The translations under genes and the position numbers were made by a program. Source: CAZIHO01 sp964538875 (GTDB taxonomy: Bacteria > Pseudomonadota > Gammaproteobacteria > Chromatiales > Chromatiaceae). Taken from it: DNA of 22,168 nucleotides. The notes beneath the pieces are model-generated. The model was not told where the DNA came from. It searched no databases and saw only the letters and a list, made by a program, of their open reading frames with translations. How positions within the stretch are numbered: position 1 is the first letter of the stretch; each line of letters opens with the position of its first letter. The stretch lies in assembly GCA_964538875.1 (NCBI GenBank), contig CAZIHO010000054.1, positions 1 through 22,168 on the forward strand, written 5' to 3'. Shown piece by piece: positions 14,919 through 22,157 of this stretch.

Positions 14919-16175
14919 TTAGGTGCTGGATACCGCGAGTTTAGAGGAGATATGGGCAATTCGCACCGGCGCCGGCGGATGGCTGTCGTGAAACGCGGAA
15001 TAGAGGGAGTCCGGGGTCAGGTTGCTGGCGTTGTCCTGATAGAGCTTGACCAGCGCCCGGATCAGGGCCCGGCCGTCCGCCTGGCTCAAGGCAAATTCGT
15101 CCGCCTCGAATTCATGCTTGCGGGACAACCAGGAACCCAGGGGCGCCACGAATTGCAGGAACACCGGCGCTGCCAGCAGGAACAGCATCAGGGCCGCCGC
15201 CGGGGATGGCTGGCTGACCCCTAGACCGGCGTAAAACCAGGCTTGACCAGCCAGCCAGCCGAGCAGGGCGAATCCGCCCAAGGACAGGAGCGCGCTCAGT
15301 AGCAGGCCCTTGTGCAGATGATGGCGGCGGAAATGGCCCAATTCATGGGCCAAGATGGCTTCCAACTCCTCCACCGCCAGGCCCTTGAGCAGGGTGTCGA
15401 AGAACACGATGCGCTTGTTGCGCCCGAAGCCGGTGAAATAGGCGTTGCCATGGCTGGAGCGGCGGGAACCGTCCATGACGAAAATTCCCTGGCTAGTGAA
15501 GCCACAGCGCTCCATCAGGGCCTGGATGCGGGTCAACAGGGCTTCATCCGTGAGGGGCGTGAATTGATTGAACAGGGGCGCGATCAGGGTCGGATAGGCC
15601 CAGGTCATGAGCAACGAGAAACCCATCCACACCAGCCAGGCGTACAGCCACCAGAAGTCCCCGGCCTGTTCCATGAGCCACAGCACCACCGCCAGCAGGG
15701 GGCCGCCGATCAGCACCGCCAGCAGGGCGCCGATCAGCAGATCCTTGAGATATTGGCCGGGGGTGGCGCGGTTGAAGCCAAAGCTCTGTTCCAGACGAAA
15801 GGTGCGCCAGAGGGCCAGGGGTTGGTCCAGGAGTCCCTGGAGCAACAGCACCGTCAACAGGCCCAGGGCGCCCAATAGGGGGGGCGGCAGATCCAGGCCC
15901 CGCCACCAGCCCAACACCCAGTCCAGTCCACCGCCCAGGGTCCAGACCAGCAGCAACACCGCGCCCAGGGCCAGGTCCAGGCGCGCCAAGCCGATCTTGG
16001 CCTGGGTATAGTCGGCGGCTTTTTGGTGCTCGGCCAGGGCAATGCGCTCAGCGAAGGCGTCCGGCACCTGGTCCCGGTGCAAGCGGGCTTGCCGGGCCTG
16101 GCGGGCCAGCAGCCAATATTCCAGCGCCAGGCCCAATGCCAGGGCGGTCAGAAACAGCAGGGTCAAGGGGGGCAT
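14919..16175 (-). CDS. Ste24-type M48 family integral-membrane metalloprotease
   Basis: The protein (418 residues from the chosen start) has about six to seven membrane segments and the zinc motif HELGH near 277-281, with the third ligand Glu in EFEADEFA near 355-358. SHGNAYFTGFGRNKRIVFFDTLL and FNQFTPL are characteristic of CAAX-prenyl-protease-1-like (Ste24) enzymes. In bacteria lacking prenylated proteins these are thought to clean up misfolded or stalled membrane substrates. I prefer ATG 16175, which has AGGA seven bases upstream; ATG 16196, seven codons earlier, has no usable site. It is the first gene of the minus-strand run leading to the cytochrome, rsgA and the ScsD-like gene, and is divergent from uvrD. 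Confidence 0.93.
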   Translation of the reverse strand: MPPLTLLFLTALALGLALEYWLLARQARQARLHRDQVPDAFAERIALAEHQKAADYTQAKIGLARLDLALGAVLLLVWTLGGGLDWVLGWWRGLDLPPPLLGALGLLTVLLLQGLLDQPLALWRTFRLEQSFGFNRATPGQYLKDLLIGALLAVLIGGPLLAVVLWLMEQAGDFWWLYAWLVWMGFSLLMTWAYPTLIAPLFNQFTPLTDEALLTRIQALMERCGFTSQGIFVMDGSRRSSHGNAYFTGFGRNKRIVFFDTLLKGLAVEELEAILAHELGHFRRHHLHKGLLLSALLSLGGFALLGWLAGQAWFYAGLGVSQPSPAAALMLFLLAAPVFLQFVAPLGSWLSRKHEFEADEFALSQADGRALIRALVKLYQDNASNLTPDSLYSAFHDSHPPAPVRIAHISSKLAVSST

Positions 16176-16264
16176 GAGGGCATCCTGAATCATCATCCTG
16201 GGGGAAAGGTGGGGGTGGGGCGGGCCTCGATCAAGGTGCCCCCCGGCAGAGACCCGGTTGCGGC

Positions 16265-16270
16265 TAAAAT
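16265..16270 (+). promoter_or_regulatory. Candidate -10 element placing the uvrD start codon at the transcript 5' end
   Basis: TAAAAT (16265-16270, five of six matches to TATAAT) ends seven bases before the uvrD ATG, with no Shine-Dalgarno sequence between. If used, the mRNA would begin at or next to the ATG, that is, be leaderless. No good -35 is present 16-18 bases upstream. Confidence 0.3.
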
Positions 16271-16276
16271 GGCGCC

Positions 16277-18430
16277 ATGGACGTATCTCACCTGCTCGAT
16301 TCCCTCAACGACGCCCAGCGAGACGCGGTATCCGCGCCGCCGGGTAATTTATTGGTATTGGCCGGCGCCGGCAGCGGCAAGACCCGGGTGCTGGTGCATC
16401 GCATCGCCTGGCTGCTCCAGGTGGAACAGGCGTCGCCCTGGTCGATCCTGGCGGTCACCTTCACCAACAAGGCGGCCCGGGAGATGCAACAGCGCATCGA
16501 GGCGATCCTGGGCCAACGGATCGGTGGCATGTGGGTCGGCACCTTCCACGGCCTGGCCCATCGGCTGTTGCGGGCCCATTGGCAGGACGCGGGACTGCCG
16601 CAAAATTTCCAGATCCTGGATTCAGACGACCAGTTGCGCCTCATCAAGCGCACCCTGCGCGCCCTGGAATTGGACGAGGCCCGCTGGCCGCCCCGTCAGG
16701 TGCAGTGGTTCATCAACGCCCAGAAGGACGAGGGCCTGCGAGCCAAGGATCTGGATCAGGGCAACGACCACTACCAGCGCCAGATGGTCAAGCTGTACCA
16801 AGCCTATCAAGAGGCCTGCGACCGGGGCGGCTTACTGGATTTCGCAGAACTGCTGCTGCGCGCCTTCGAGTTGTGGAAGCGGCGGCCGGACCTGCTGGGC
16901 CATTACCGGGAACGCTTCCAACATTTGCTGGTGGACGAGTTCCAGGACACCAACGCCATCCAATATGCTTGGCTCCGGCTGTTGGGGGAGGGCGGCCAAC
17001 GGCTGTTCGTGGTGGGGGACGATGACCAGTCTATATACGGTTGGCGCGGCGCCCGTATCGAGAACTTGCAGAGCTTCCAGCGGGATTTCCCCGCCACCCG
17101 GATGGTGCGCCTGGAACAAAATTATCGTTCCACCGGCAACATCCTGAATGCCGCCAACGCCCTCATTGCCCACAATCCGTCCCGGCTCGGCAAGCATCTG
17201 TGGACGGACGGCGGCGAGGGAGAACCGATTCGCCTGTTTGCCGCCTATAACGAGGTGGACGAAGCCCGCTTCGTGGTGGAACGGCTGCGGGCCTTTGTCA
17301 ACCAGGGCCACCGGCGCGACGAGGCGGCCATCCTGTACCGCACCACCGCCCAGTCCCGGCTCTTCGAGGAACACCTCATCCAGGCCCAGATTCCCTACCG
17401 GGTGTACGGCGGCCTGCGCTTCTTCGAGCGGGCGGAGGTCAAGGATGCGCTGGCCTATTTGCGCCTGGTGAGCCATCCGGATGACGACTCCTCCCTGGAA
17501 CGGGTCATCAACACCCCGCCTAGGGGGATCGGCGAACGCACCATCGAACTGCTGCGCCTCCAGGCCCGGCAGCGGGGCTGCACCCTCTGGCAGGCGCTGG
17601 CGGAAATCCGCCTGGGCGGTGAACTGACCGGGCGGGCCATCAAGGCCCTGCAAGCCTTCCAAGCCAGCATCAAGACTCTGGCGGCGGACATCGAGGAGCT
17701 GGAACTGGCGGACCAGATGACCCGGGTCATCGAAGCCAGCGGCCTGCCCGACTATTACCAGAAGAGCAAGGACGGCCGGGGCGTGGACCGGGTGGAAAAC
17801 CTGGAGGAATTGGTCAACGCCGCCCGCCGTTTTGAGAAAAATCCAGAGGATGAGGGCCTCTCCGAGCGGGACGCCTTCCTCGCCCACGCCACCCTGGAAG
17901 CGGGCGAGGCCCAGGGCGGCGCCATGGAAGACTGTGTCCAGCTCATGACGCTGCATTCCGCCAAGGGCTTGGAATTCCCCCTGGTGTTCATCGCCGGCAT
18001 GGAGGAAGACCTGTTTCCCCACAAGATGTCGGCCCAGGACCCGCAACGCCTGGAGGAAGAACGGCGCCTCTGCTATGTGGGTCTGACCCGCGCCATGCGG
18101 GAGCTGTATCTCACCTATGCGGAAACCCGGCGTTTGCACGGCTCCGAAACCTATCCCATGCCGTCCCGCTTCCTGCGGGAAATCCCGGCGGAACTGGTGG
18201 AGGAAGTGCGCGCCGCGCCCAAGGTGTCCAGCCCCATCTACCGCCCGGCCCAGGAAGCCGCCGACGGCTTTCGCATGGGCCAACGGGTGCTGCACGCCAC
18301 CTTCGGCGAGGGCGTGATCCTCAACCAGGAGGGCCAGGGCGCCCAGGCTAGGGTGCAGGTCAATTTCCATCAGGCGGGGGTCAAATGGTTGATGCTCAAC
18401 CTGGCCAAGCTGCAACCGGCCGGGGGTTGA
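16277..18430 (+). CDS. uvrD: UvrD, DNA helicase II
   Basis: UvrD is the superfamily 1A 3'-5' helicase that removes the incised strand in nucleotide excision repair and mismatch repair. The 717-residue protein is full length (E. coli 720). It has Walker A LAGAGSGKTR (about 29-37), FTNKAAREMQ (motif Ia), VDEFQDTN (219-226), VVGDDDQSIYGWRGA (motif III), EQNYRST (motif IV), LMTLHSAKGLEFPLVF (motif V) and CYVGLTRAM (motif VI). The C-terminal tail has the conserved GQRVLHATFGEGVIL Tudor-like region. The N-terminus MDVSHLLDSLNDAQRDAV matches enterobacterial UvrD and fixes the ATG. It diverges from the M48 gene and overlaps the likely start of hemW. Confidence 0.98.
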   Translation: MDVSHLLDSLNDAQRDAVSAPPGNLLVLAGAGSGKTRVLVHRIAWLLQVEQASPWSILAVTFTNKAAREMQQRIEAILGQRIGGMWVGTFHGLAHRLLRAHWQDAGLPQNFQILDSDDQLRLIKRTLRALELDEARWPPRQVQWFINAQKDEGLRAKDLDQGNDHYQRQMVKLYQAYQEACDRGGLLDFAELLLRAFELWKRRPDLLGHYRERFQHLLVDEFQDTNAIQYAWLRLLGEGGQRLFVVGDDDQSIYGWRGARIENLQSFQRDFPATRMVRLEQNYRSTGNILNAANALIAHNPSRLGKHLWTDGGEGEPIRLFAAYNEVDEARFVVERLRAFVNQGHRRDEAAILYRTTAQSRLFEEHLIQAQIPYRVYGGLRFFERAEVKDALAYLRLVSHPDDDSSLERVINTPPRGIGERTIELLRLQARQRGCTLWQALAEIRLGGELTGRAIKALQAFQASIKTLAADIEELELADQMTRVIEASGLPDYYQKSKDGRGVDRVENLEELVNAARRFEKNPEDEGLSERDAFLAHATLEAGEAQGGAMEDCVQLMTLHSAKGLEFPLVFIAGMEEDLFPHKMSAQDPQRLEEERRLCYVGLTRAMRELYLTYAETRRLHGSETYPMPSRFLREIPAELVEEVRAAPKVSSPIYRPAQEAADGFRMGQRVLHATFGEGVILNQEGQGAQARVQVNFHQAGVKWLMLNLAKLQPAGG

Positions 18431-19401
18431 ACGGCCCCCGCCCGCCGCCCCTGGGGATATACGTCCATATCCCCTGGTGTCGGCGCAAATGCGCCTATTG
18501 CGACTTCAACTCCTACCCAGGGAGCACCGATCTTCCGGAACAGGCCTATGTGGACGCCCTGCTGAGGGACCTGGACCAGGAACTNNNNNNNNNNNNNNNN
18601 NNNNNNNNNNNNNNNNNNNNNNNNNNNNNNNNNNNNNNNNNNNNNNNNNNNNNNNNNNNNNNNNNNNNNNNNNNNNNNNNNNNNGGCGAGGCCAGGGACG
18701 CCCTGGGTCTGGCGCGGCGAGCCGGTTTCACCAACATCAACCTGGACCTGATGTATGGCCTGCCGGGCCAGGACTTGGCCAGCGCCCGCCGGGACCTGGA
18801 ACAGGTGTTGGACTGGGGGCCGGAGCACCTGTCCTATTACCAACTCACCCTGGAGGCGGGCACGCCGTTCGGGCTCAATCCGCCGCCCCTGCCGGACGAG
18901 GACCTGCTGGACGCCATCGAGACCCAGGGCAAGGACCTGCTGGCCGGCGCTGGTTTCCGGCAATACGAGGTGTCGGCCTACGCCCGGCCCGGTCGCGCCT
19001 GTCGCCATAACCTGGGTTACTGGAGCTTCGCCGATTATCTGGGCCTTGGCGCCGGCGCTCACGGCAAGCTCACCCTGGCGGATGGCCGCGTGCAACGGCG
19101 CTGGAAACAGCGTCGCCCCAACGATTACCTGGGCGCGGCGGACCAGGGCCATTTTCTGGCCGGTTGCCAAACCCTAGACCCGGATGCCCTGGTGCTGGAG
19201 TTCATGCTCAACGCCCTGCGCCTCAAGCGCGGCTTTTCTCAACGCCTGTTCCAGACCCGGACCGGATTGACGCCGGACCGGCTGGCCGCTGGGCTGGAGC
19301 TGGCGCAACGCCGGGGCCTACTGGAACCCCACCCGCGCCGGGTGCGGCCCAGCCCCCTCGGCTGGCGGTTTTTGGATGACCTGATGGGCTTGTTTGCCTA
19401 A
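18385..19401 (+). CDS. hemW: HemW-like radical SAM haem chaperone (interior lost in assembly gap)
   Basis: HemW binds haem and is thought to deliver it to respiratory proteins. The N-terminal part shows IYVHIPWCRRKCAYCDFNSY, with the radical SAM cluster cysteines C32, C36 and C39. After the N-run the frame resumes with FTNINLDLMYGLPGQ, LSYYQLTLEAGTPF, YEVSAYARPGRACRHNLGYW and DYLGLGAGAHGK, all HemW blocks. Compared with E. coli, about 90 residues between these parts are missing, including the SAM-binding GGGTPS motif, so the true gap is near 280 bases, not 100. The same frame on both sides is consistent with one gene. ATG 18385 overlaps uvrD by 46 bases and has a G-rich sequence upstream. TTG 18427 (TTGA overlap with the uvrD stop) would give a more usual N-terminus and is a real alternative. 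Confidence 0.93.
   Translation: MVDAQPGQAATGRGLNGPRPPPLGIYVHIPWCRRKCAYCDFNSYPGSTDLPEQAYVDALLRDLDQEXXXXXXXXXXXXXXXXXXXXXXXXXXXXXXXXXXGEARDALGLARRAGFTNINLDLMYGLPGQDLASARRDLEQVLDWGPEHLSYYQLTLEAGTPFGLNPPPLPDEDLLDAIETQGKDLLAGAGFRQYEVSAYARPGRACRHNLGYWSFADYLGLGAGAHGKLTLADGRVQRRWKQRRPNDYLGAADQGHFLAGCQTLDPDALVLEFMLNALRLKRGFSQRLFQTRTGLTPDRLAAGLELAQRRGLLEPHPRRVRPSPLGWRFLDDLMGLFA
18585..18684. other. Assembly gap of exactly 100 N inside hemW
   Basis: This is a second run of exactly 100 N, again a scaffolding placeholder. HemW alignment by eye implies roughly 280 bases are absent here. Confidence 0.97.
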
Positions 19402-19427
19402 CTAAGGGGGCAACCCCCGGAGTCCCC

Positions 19428-20228
19428 ATGACCCGCGACCCGCGCCTGTTCCAGTTGGCCTTCCAAGCGCTGCTGCTGGGCGCCGGGGTGCTGCTGCGGG
19501 ATTTCAGTCTCCAGGCCACCCAGATGGTCCTGTGCCTGGCCGCTGCCCTGGCTACCCAGACGTTCTGGCTGCGGGTGTTTCAGGTCCGGGGCGTCGGCTA
19601 TCTCAGTCCCGCTATCACGGCCTTCGGCCTATCCCTGCTGCTGCGGGCTGATAATCTTTGGGTGCATGCCCTGGCTGCCAGTCTCGCCATCAGTGCCAAG
19701 TTTCTGATTCGGATCCGGGGCAAGCATCTGTTCAACCCGGCTAATCTGGGCGTCGGCCTGGCCCTGCTGCTGTTGCCCGGCGCCTGGGTGTCTCCCGGCC
19801 AGTGGGGCAACGACCTCGGGCTGGCGGTCTGGCTGGTGGCCCTGGGTGGCCTGGTGTCCAGCCGCGCCCGGCGGGATGACGCGGCCTGGCTGTTTCTGGT
19901 CAGCTTCCTGGGCCTGGCGGCGGCGCGCCTGGCGTGGCTCGGCTACGGTTGGTCCCGGGGCTGGGACATCTGGACCCACCAAGCCCTCAACGGGGCCCTG
20001 TTGCTGTTCGCCTTTTTTATGATTTCCGACCCCATGACGCTGCCCAACCATCCGCTAGCCCGACGCATCCATGTGCTGATGGTGGCGTCGGCCGCCGCCG
20101 GTTGGCAATTGCTTCATTACCAGCCCCATGGCCCCCTGTGGGCGTTGCTGGTGCTGGCGCCCCTGGTGCCCCTGTGGGACCGGTTTCTGCCGGGAAGCGG
20201 CTATCGCTGGCCCAGGGGTGGCCGGTGA
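19428..20228 (+). CDS. RnfD/NqrB-like integral membrane protein (stand-alone)
   Basis: The 266-residue protein is very hydrophobic, with about eight to nine membrane segments. GYLSPAITAFGLSLLLRADN (57-76), KHLFNPANLGVG (99-110) and FFMISDPMTLPNHP (196-209) match the pattern of the NQR2/RnfD/RnfE family. In true RnfD and NqrB, a Thr in an SGAT-type motif carries covalent FMN; here the corresponding stretch may be SDPMT (T204), but flavinylation is uncertain. True RnfD works in a six-gene rnf operon, while no rnf or nqr gene is visible around this one. The ATG has GGAG five bases upstream, and the gene starts 26 bases after hemW, so they may be co-transcribed. It may serve another electron-transfer or transport role. 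Confidence 0.8.
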   Translation: MTRDPRLFQLAFQALLLGAGVLLRDFSLQATQMVLCLAAALATQTFWLRVFQVRGVGYLSPAITAFGLSLLLRADNLWVHALAASLAISAKFLIRIRGKHLFNPANLGVGLALLLLPGAWVSPGQWGNDLGLAVWLVALGGLVSSRARRDDAAWLFLVSFLGLAAARLAWLGYGWSRGWDIWTHQALNGALLLFAFFMISDPMTLPNHPLARRIHVLMVASAAAGWQLLHYQPHGPLWALLVLAPLVPLWDRFLPGSGYRWPRGGR

Positions 20229-20252
20229 GTTTGACAAACTGCGCAAGGGTTC

Positions 20253-20276
20253 ACCGCCGGGCCATGCCCCGGCGGT
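20253..20276 (+). repeat. Hairpin after the RnfD-like gene
   Basis: ACCGCCGGG (20253-20261) pairs perfectly with 20268-20276 around a six-base loop, 24 bases after the stop codon. No T-run follows, so it may be a weak terminator or an mRNA-stabilising hairpin ahead of the FHA gene. Confidence 0.5.
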
Positions 20277-20298
20277 CCCAGGGCACCCAGGCTAAGGT

Positions 20299-20304
20299 TA
20301 TGCT
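20299..20304 (+). promoter_or_regulatory. Candidate -10 element at the FHA-cyclase gene
   Basis: TATGCT (20299-20304, four of six matches to TATAAT) ends six bases before ATG 20311, almost the same geometry as at uvrD. No convincing ribosome-binding site lies in between. A good -35 is missing at the right distance. Confidence 0.22.
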
Positions 20305-20310
20305 TCAGTC

Positions 20311-21171
20311 ATGATGAATTCCTGGCTCGAATTACGCGATGGGCGGATTTACCGGCTTGAAGGCAACACCACCCTGGGACGGCATAAGGATAACGACCTG
20401 GTGCTGGCGGACCCCTCCGTTTCCCGGCACCACGCCCTGCTGATGGGGGAATTCGGTGGCTTTTCCATCAGTGATTTGCACAGCGTCAATGGCACCTACG
20501 TCAATCAGGTGCCGGTGACCCGGCCGGCGTTACTCATGGATGGGGATCAGGTGCGCCTCGGTGACCTGACCCTGCACTATCGCTGTCCGCGCCTGGAAGA
20601 GCGGGGGCGGGCCGCTACGGATTCAGACCCCACCCGGCGCCTGGGCAACCTGACCGAACGCATCTGCTGGCTGCTGCTGGCGGACGTGGTGGACTATTCC
20701 GGCCTCATCGCCAATCTGGGCGGCAGGGCGGCGCTGGAACGGCTGCAAACCTGGATCGGCGGCCTGCAACCCCTGATCGAGGGTCATGGCGGCACCCTGA
20801 ATAGCTGCGTGGGCGACGCCCTGTTCGCCTGGTGGCCGGATGATCCCAGCACGCCGGAGCGGGTGCGGGCCGCCCTGGCGGACCTGGAGGCCTGGCGGCT
20901 GGACAGCCCGGTCCAGTATCGCCTGGTTATCCACCAGGGCAGCGTGCTGGTCAGTTTCGGCGAGCGGGGCGAAGAACTCAGCGGCCGGGAAGTCAACTTC
21001 CTGTTCCGGGCCGAAAAACTGGCCAAGGGTTTCCGGGTGCCGGTCCTATTCAGCGAAGCCGCCGCCACACCCCTGGGTCTGGCCGGCGAGGCTCATTACC
21101 TGGGAAATTCCCCGGTGGATGGCATCGAGGGCCAATTCCGCTTCTTTTCCTCACACCAGCCCAGCCCCTAG
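20311..21171 (+). CDS. FHA domain plus class III nucleotide-cyclase homology domain protein
   Basis: The 286-residue soluble protein starts with a forkhead-associated domain (about 1-95), with GRHKDNDLVL (G23, R24), SRHH (38-41) and the NGT loop (N60-T62) that bind phosphothreonine peptides. The second half (about 117-280) is a class III adenylate/guanylate cyclase homology domain: LLLADVVDYSGL with metal-site D125, SCVGDALFAWW with the second Asp D169, and GREVNFLFRAEKL with N229 and R233 matching the transition-state Asn and Arg. The purine-selecting Lys normally three residues before GD is Ser (S165), so it may be inactive or altered in substrate. The ATG at 20311 is followed by a second ATG and lacks a good ribosome-binding site. 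It may couple Ser/Thr phosphorylation to a cyclase output. Confidence 0.88.
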   Translation: MMNSWLELRDGRIYRLEGNTTLGRHKDNDLVLADPSVSRHHALLMGEFGGFSISDLHSVNGTYVNQVPVTRPALLMDGDQVRLGDLTLHYRCPRLEERGRAATDSDPTRRLGNLTERICWLLLADVVDYSGLIANLGGRAALERLQTWIGGLQPLIEGHGGTLNSCVGDALFAWWPDDPSTPERVRAALADLEAWRLDSPVQYRLVIHQGSVLVSFGERGEELSGREVNFLFRAEKLAKGFRVPVLFSEAAATPLGLAGEAHYLGNSPVDGIEGQFRFFSSHQPSP

Positions 21172-21203
21172 CCGACAACCCGGCCTCGCCTGGCCAGGTC
21201 GGC
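21171..21203 (+). repeat. Inverted repeat after the FHA-cyclase stop codon
   Basis: GCCGAC (21171-21176) pairs with GTCGGC (21198-21203), enclosing GGCC/GGCC pairing around CCTGGCCAGG. It directly follows the TAG stop and has no T-run. A modest 3'-end hairpin is likely. Confidence 0.4.
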
Positions 21204-21250
21204 AAGCGTGCGGTATTCCCCTCAGCAGGATATTTACGGGGGGAACTGGG

Positions 21251-21395
21251 TATGATATTGATTCACATCCCGCCCAACCGGCACCCCCCGGATCCCCCTT
21301 GCGGGTTGGGACCGGCCAGGCTCCGCATCAGCTGCTGCAATGGTATCGCGGTCCCATTCAACCAGCGTCCTAATTGAACGAGGGAGGAAACACTC
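21251..21395 (+). promoter_or_regulatory. Candidate promoter and structured leader of the TPR gene
   Basis: TATGAT (21251-21256, five of six matches) could be a -10 element, giving a leader of about 130 bases. In the leader CCCAACC (21273-21279) pairs perfectly with GGTTGGG (21304-21310), and GGGACCG (21308-21314) pairs perfectly with CGGTCCC (21349-21355). Both need GGG 21308-21310, so the two stems exclude each other. The Shine-Dalgarno sequence GGGAGG lies further down, eight bases before the ATG. The pairings are seen; a switching role is inferred. Confidence 0.3.
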
Positions 21396-22157
21396 ATGCC
21401 ATTTTTGGGGCTCGGAATTCATGTGATCCTGGCGCTGCTGTGCGCCATCCATGCGGTTCGCACCCGCCAGGAAATGTATTGGCTATTCATCCTATTCATG
21501 TTCCCCCTACTGGGCAGTCTGGTGTATCTATTCGCCATCTATTTACCCCATTCAAGGCTGGAGCGGGGCGCCCTGCAAGCGGTGTCGGCGGCGGTCAAGG
21601 CGGTGGATCCCAACCGGGAAGTTCGAGAAGCCCGGGCCCGCTTTACCGAGGCGCCCACCGCCCAAAATCGTATGCGCCTCGCTGAAGCCCTATTGGAGCA
21701 GGGCCATGCGACGGAAGCGGCGGACGAATACCAACAATGCCTGACCGGACCCTTCGCGTCGGATCTCGAGATCCGGTTTGGCGCCGCCCACGCCATGACC
21801 GAATGCCAGCGCTATGAGGAGGCCATCCCGCATCTGGAAGAAATCCGCGCCGAAGAACCCAAGTTCCGGGCCGAGGCGGTCAGCATCCTGCTCGCCCGCT
21901 GCTATGGGGGCACCTCCCGCGCCGCCAAAGCCAGGGACGAGTTTGACTCGGCGCTACAAAAATTTGGCAGCTTTGGCGCCAAGGCGGAATACGCCATCTG
22001 GCTCTATTCCCAGGGAGATTTAGAGCCGGCGGATAAGCTATTTGGTGATCTGGAAGCCATTCAAAAGCGCTGGAACTCCGCCTCCCGGCGCTTGAATGAA
22101 CCGGTGGCGCACCGGTTACGGGCGGCCCGGGAATTGGCGAAGCGGCAGGGCGGGTGA
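21396..22157 (+). CDS. Membrane-anchored TPR protein with PLDc_N-like N-terminus
   Basis: The 253-residue protein has two N-terminal membrane segments (about 3-20 and 27-51). The second, MYWLFILFMFPLLGSLVYLF, resembles the PLDc_N module found at the start of cardiolipin synthases, though no phospholipase HKD motif follows. From about 85 the sequence becomes helical repeats of TPR type: AQNRMRLAEALLEQGHATEA, YEEAIPHLEEIRAEEP, ARCYGGTSRAAKARDEFDSA and AEYAIWLYSQGDLEPADKLF, about four units facing the cytoplasm. It is probably a scaffold for protein partners at the inner membrane; the partners are unknown. The ATG has a strong GGGAGG eight bases upstream. A long structured leader precedes it. 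Confidence 0.85.
   Translation: MPFLGLGIHVILALLCAIHAVRTRQEMYWLFILFMFPLLGSLVYLFAIYLPHSRLERGALQAVSAAVKAVDPNREVREARARFTEAPTAQNRMRLAEALLEQGHATEAADEYQQCLTGPFASDLEIRFGAAHAMTECQRYEEAIPHLEEIRAEEPKFRAEAVSILLARCYGGTSRAAKARDEFDSALQKFGSFGAKAEYAIWLYSQGDLEPADKLFGDLEAIQKRWNSASRRLNEPVAHRLRAARELAKRQGG

Noticed and set aside
16832..18415. 527-residue minus-strand frame opposite uvrD
   Set aside because: It is a GC-driven shadow of uvrD, whose helicase motifs are all intact on the plus strand.
20231..20236. Consensus TTGACA as a promoter for the FHA-cyclase gene
   Set aside because: The matching -10 position (about 20254-20259) reads CCGCCG and lies in a hairpin, so no functional pair is supported.
21252..21377. 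41-codon upstream frame (MILIHIPPNR...) before the TPR gene
   Set aside because: Its ATG overlaps the best -10 candidate, so it would not be transcribed if that promoter is used. Composition is Pro/Arg-rich and there is no proper ribosome-binding site.
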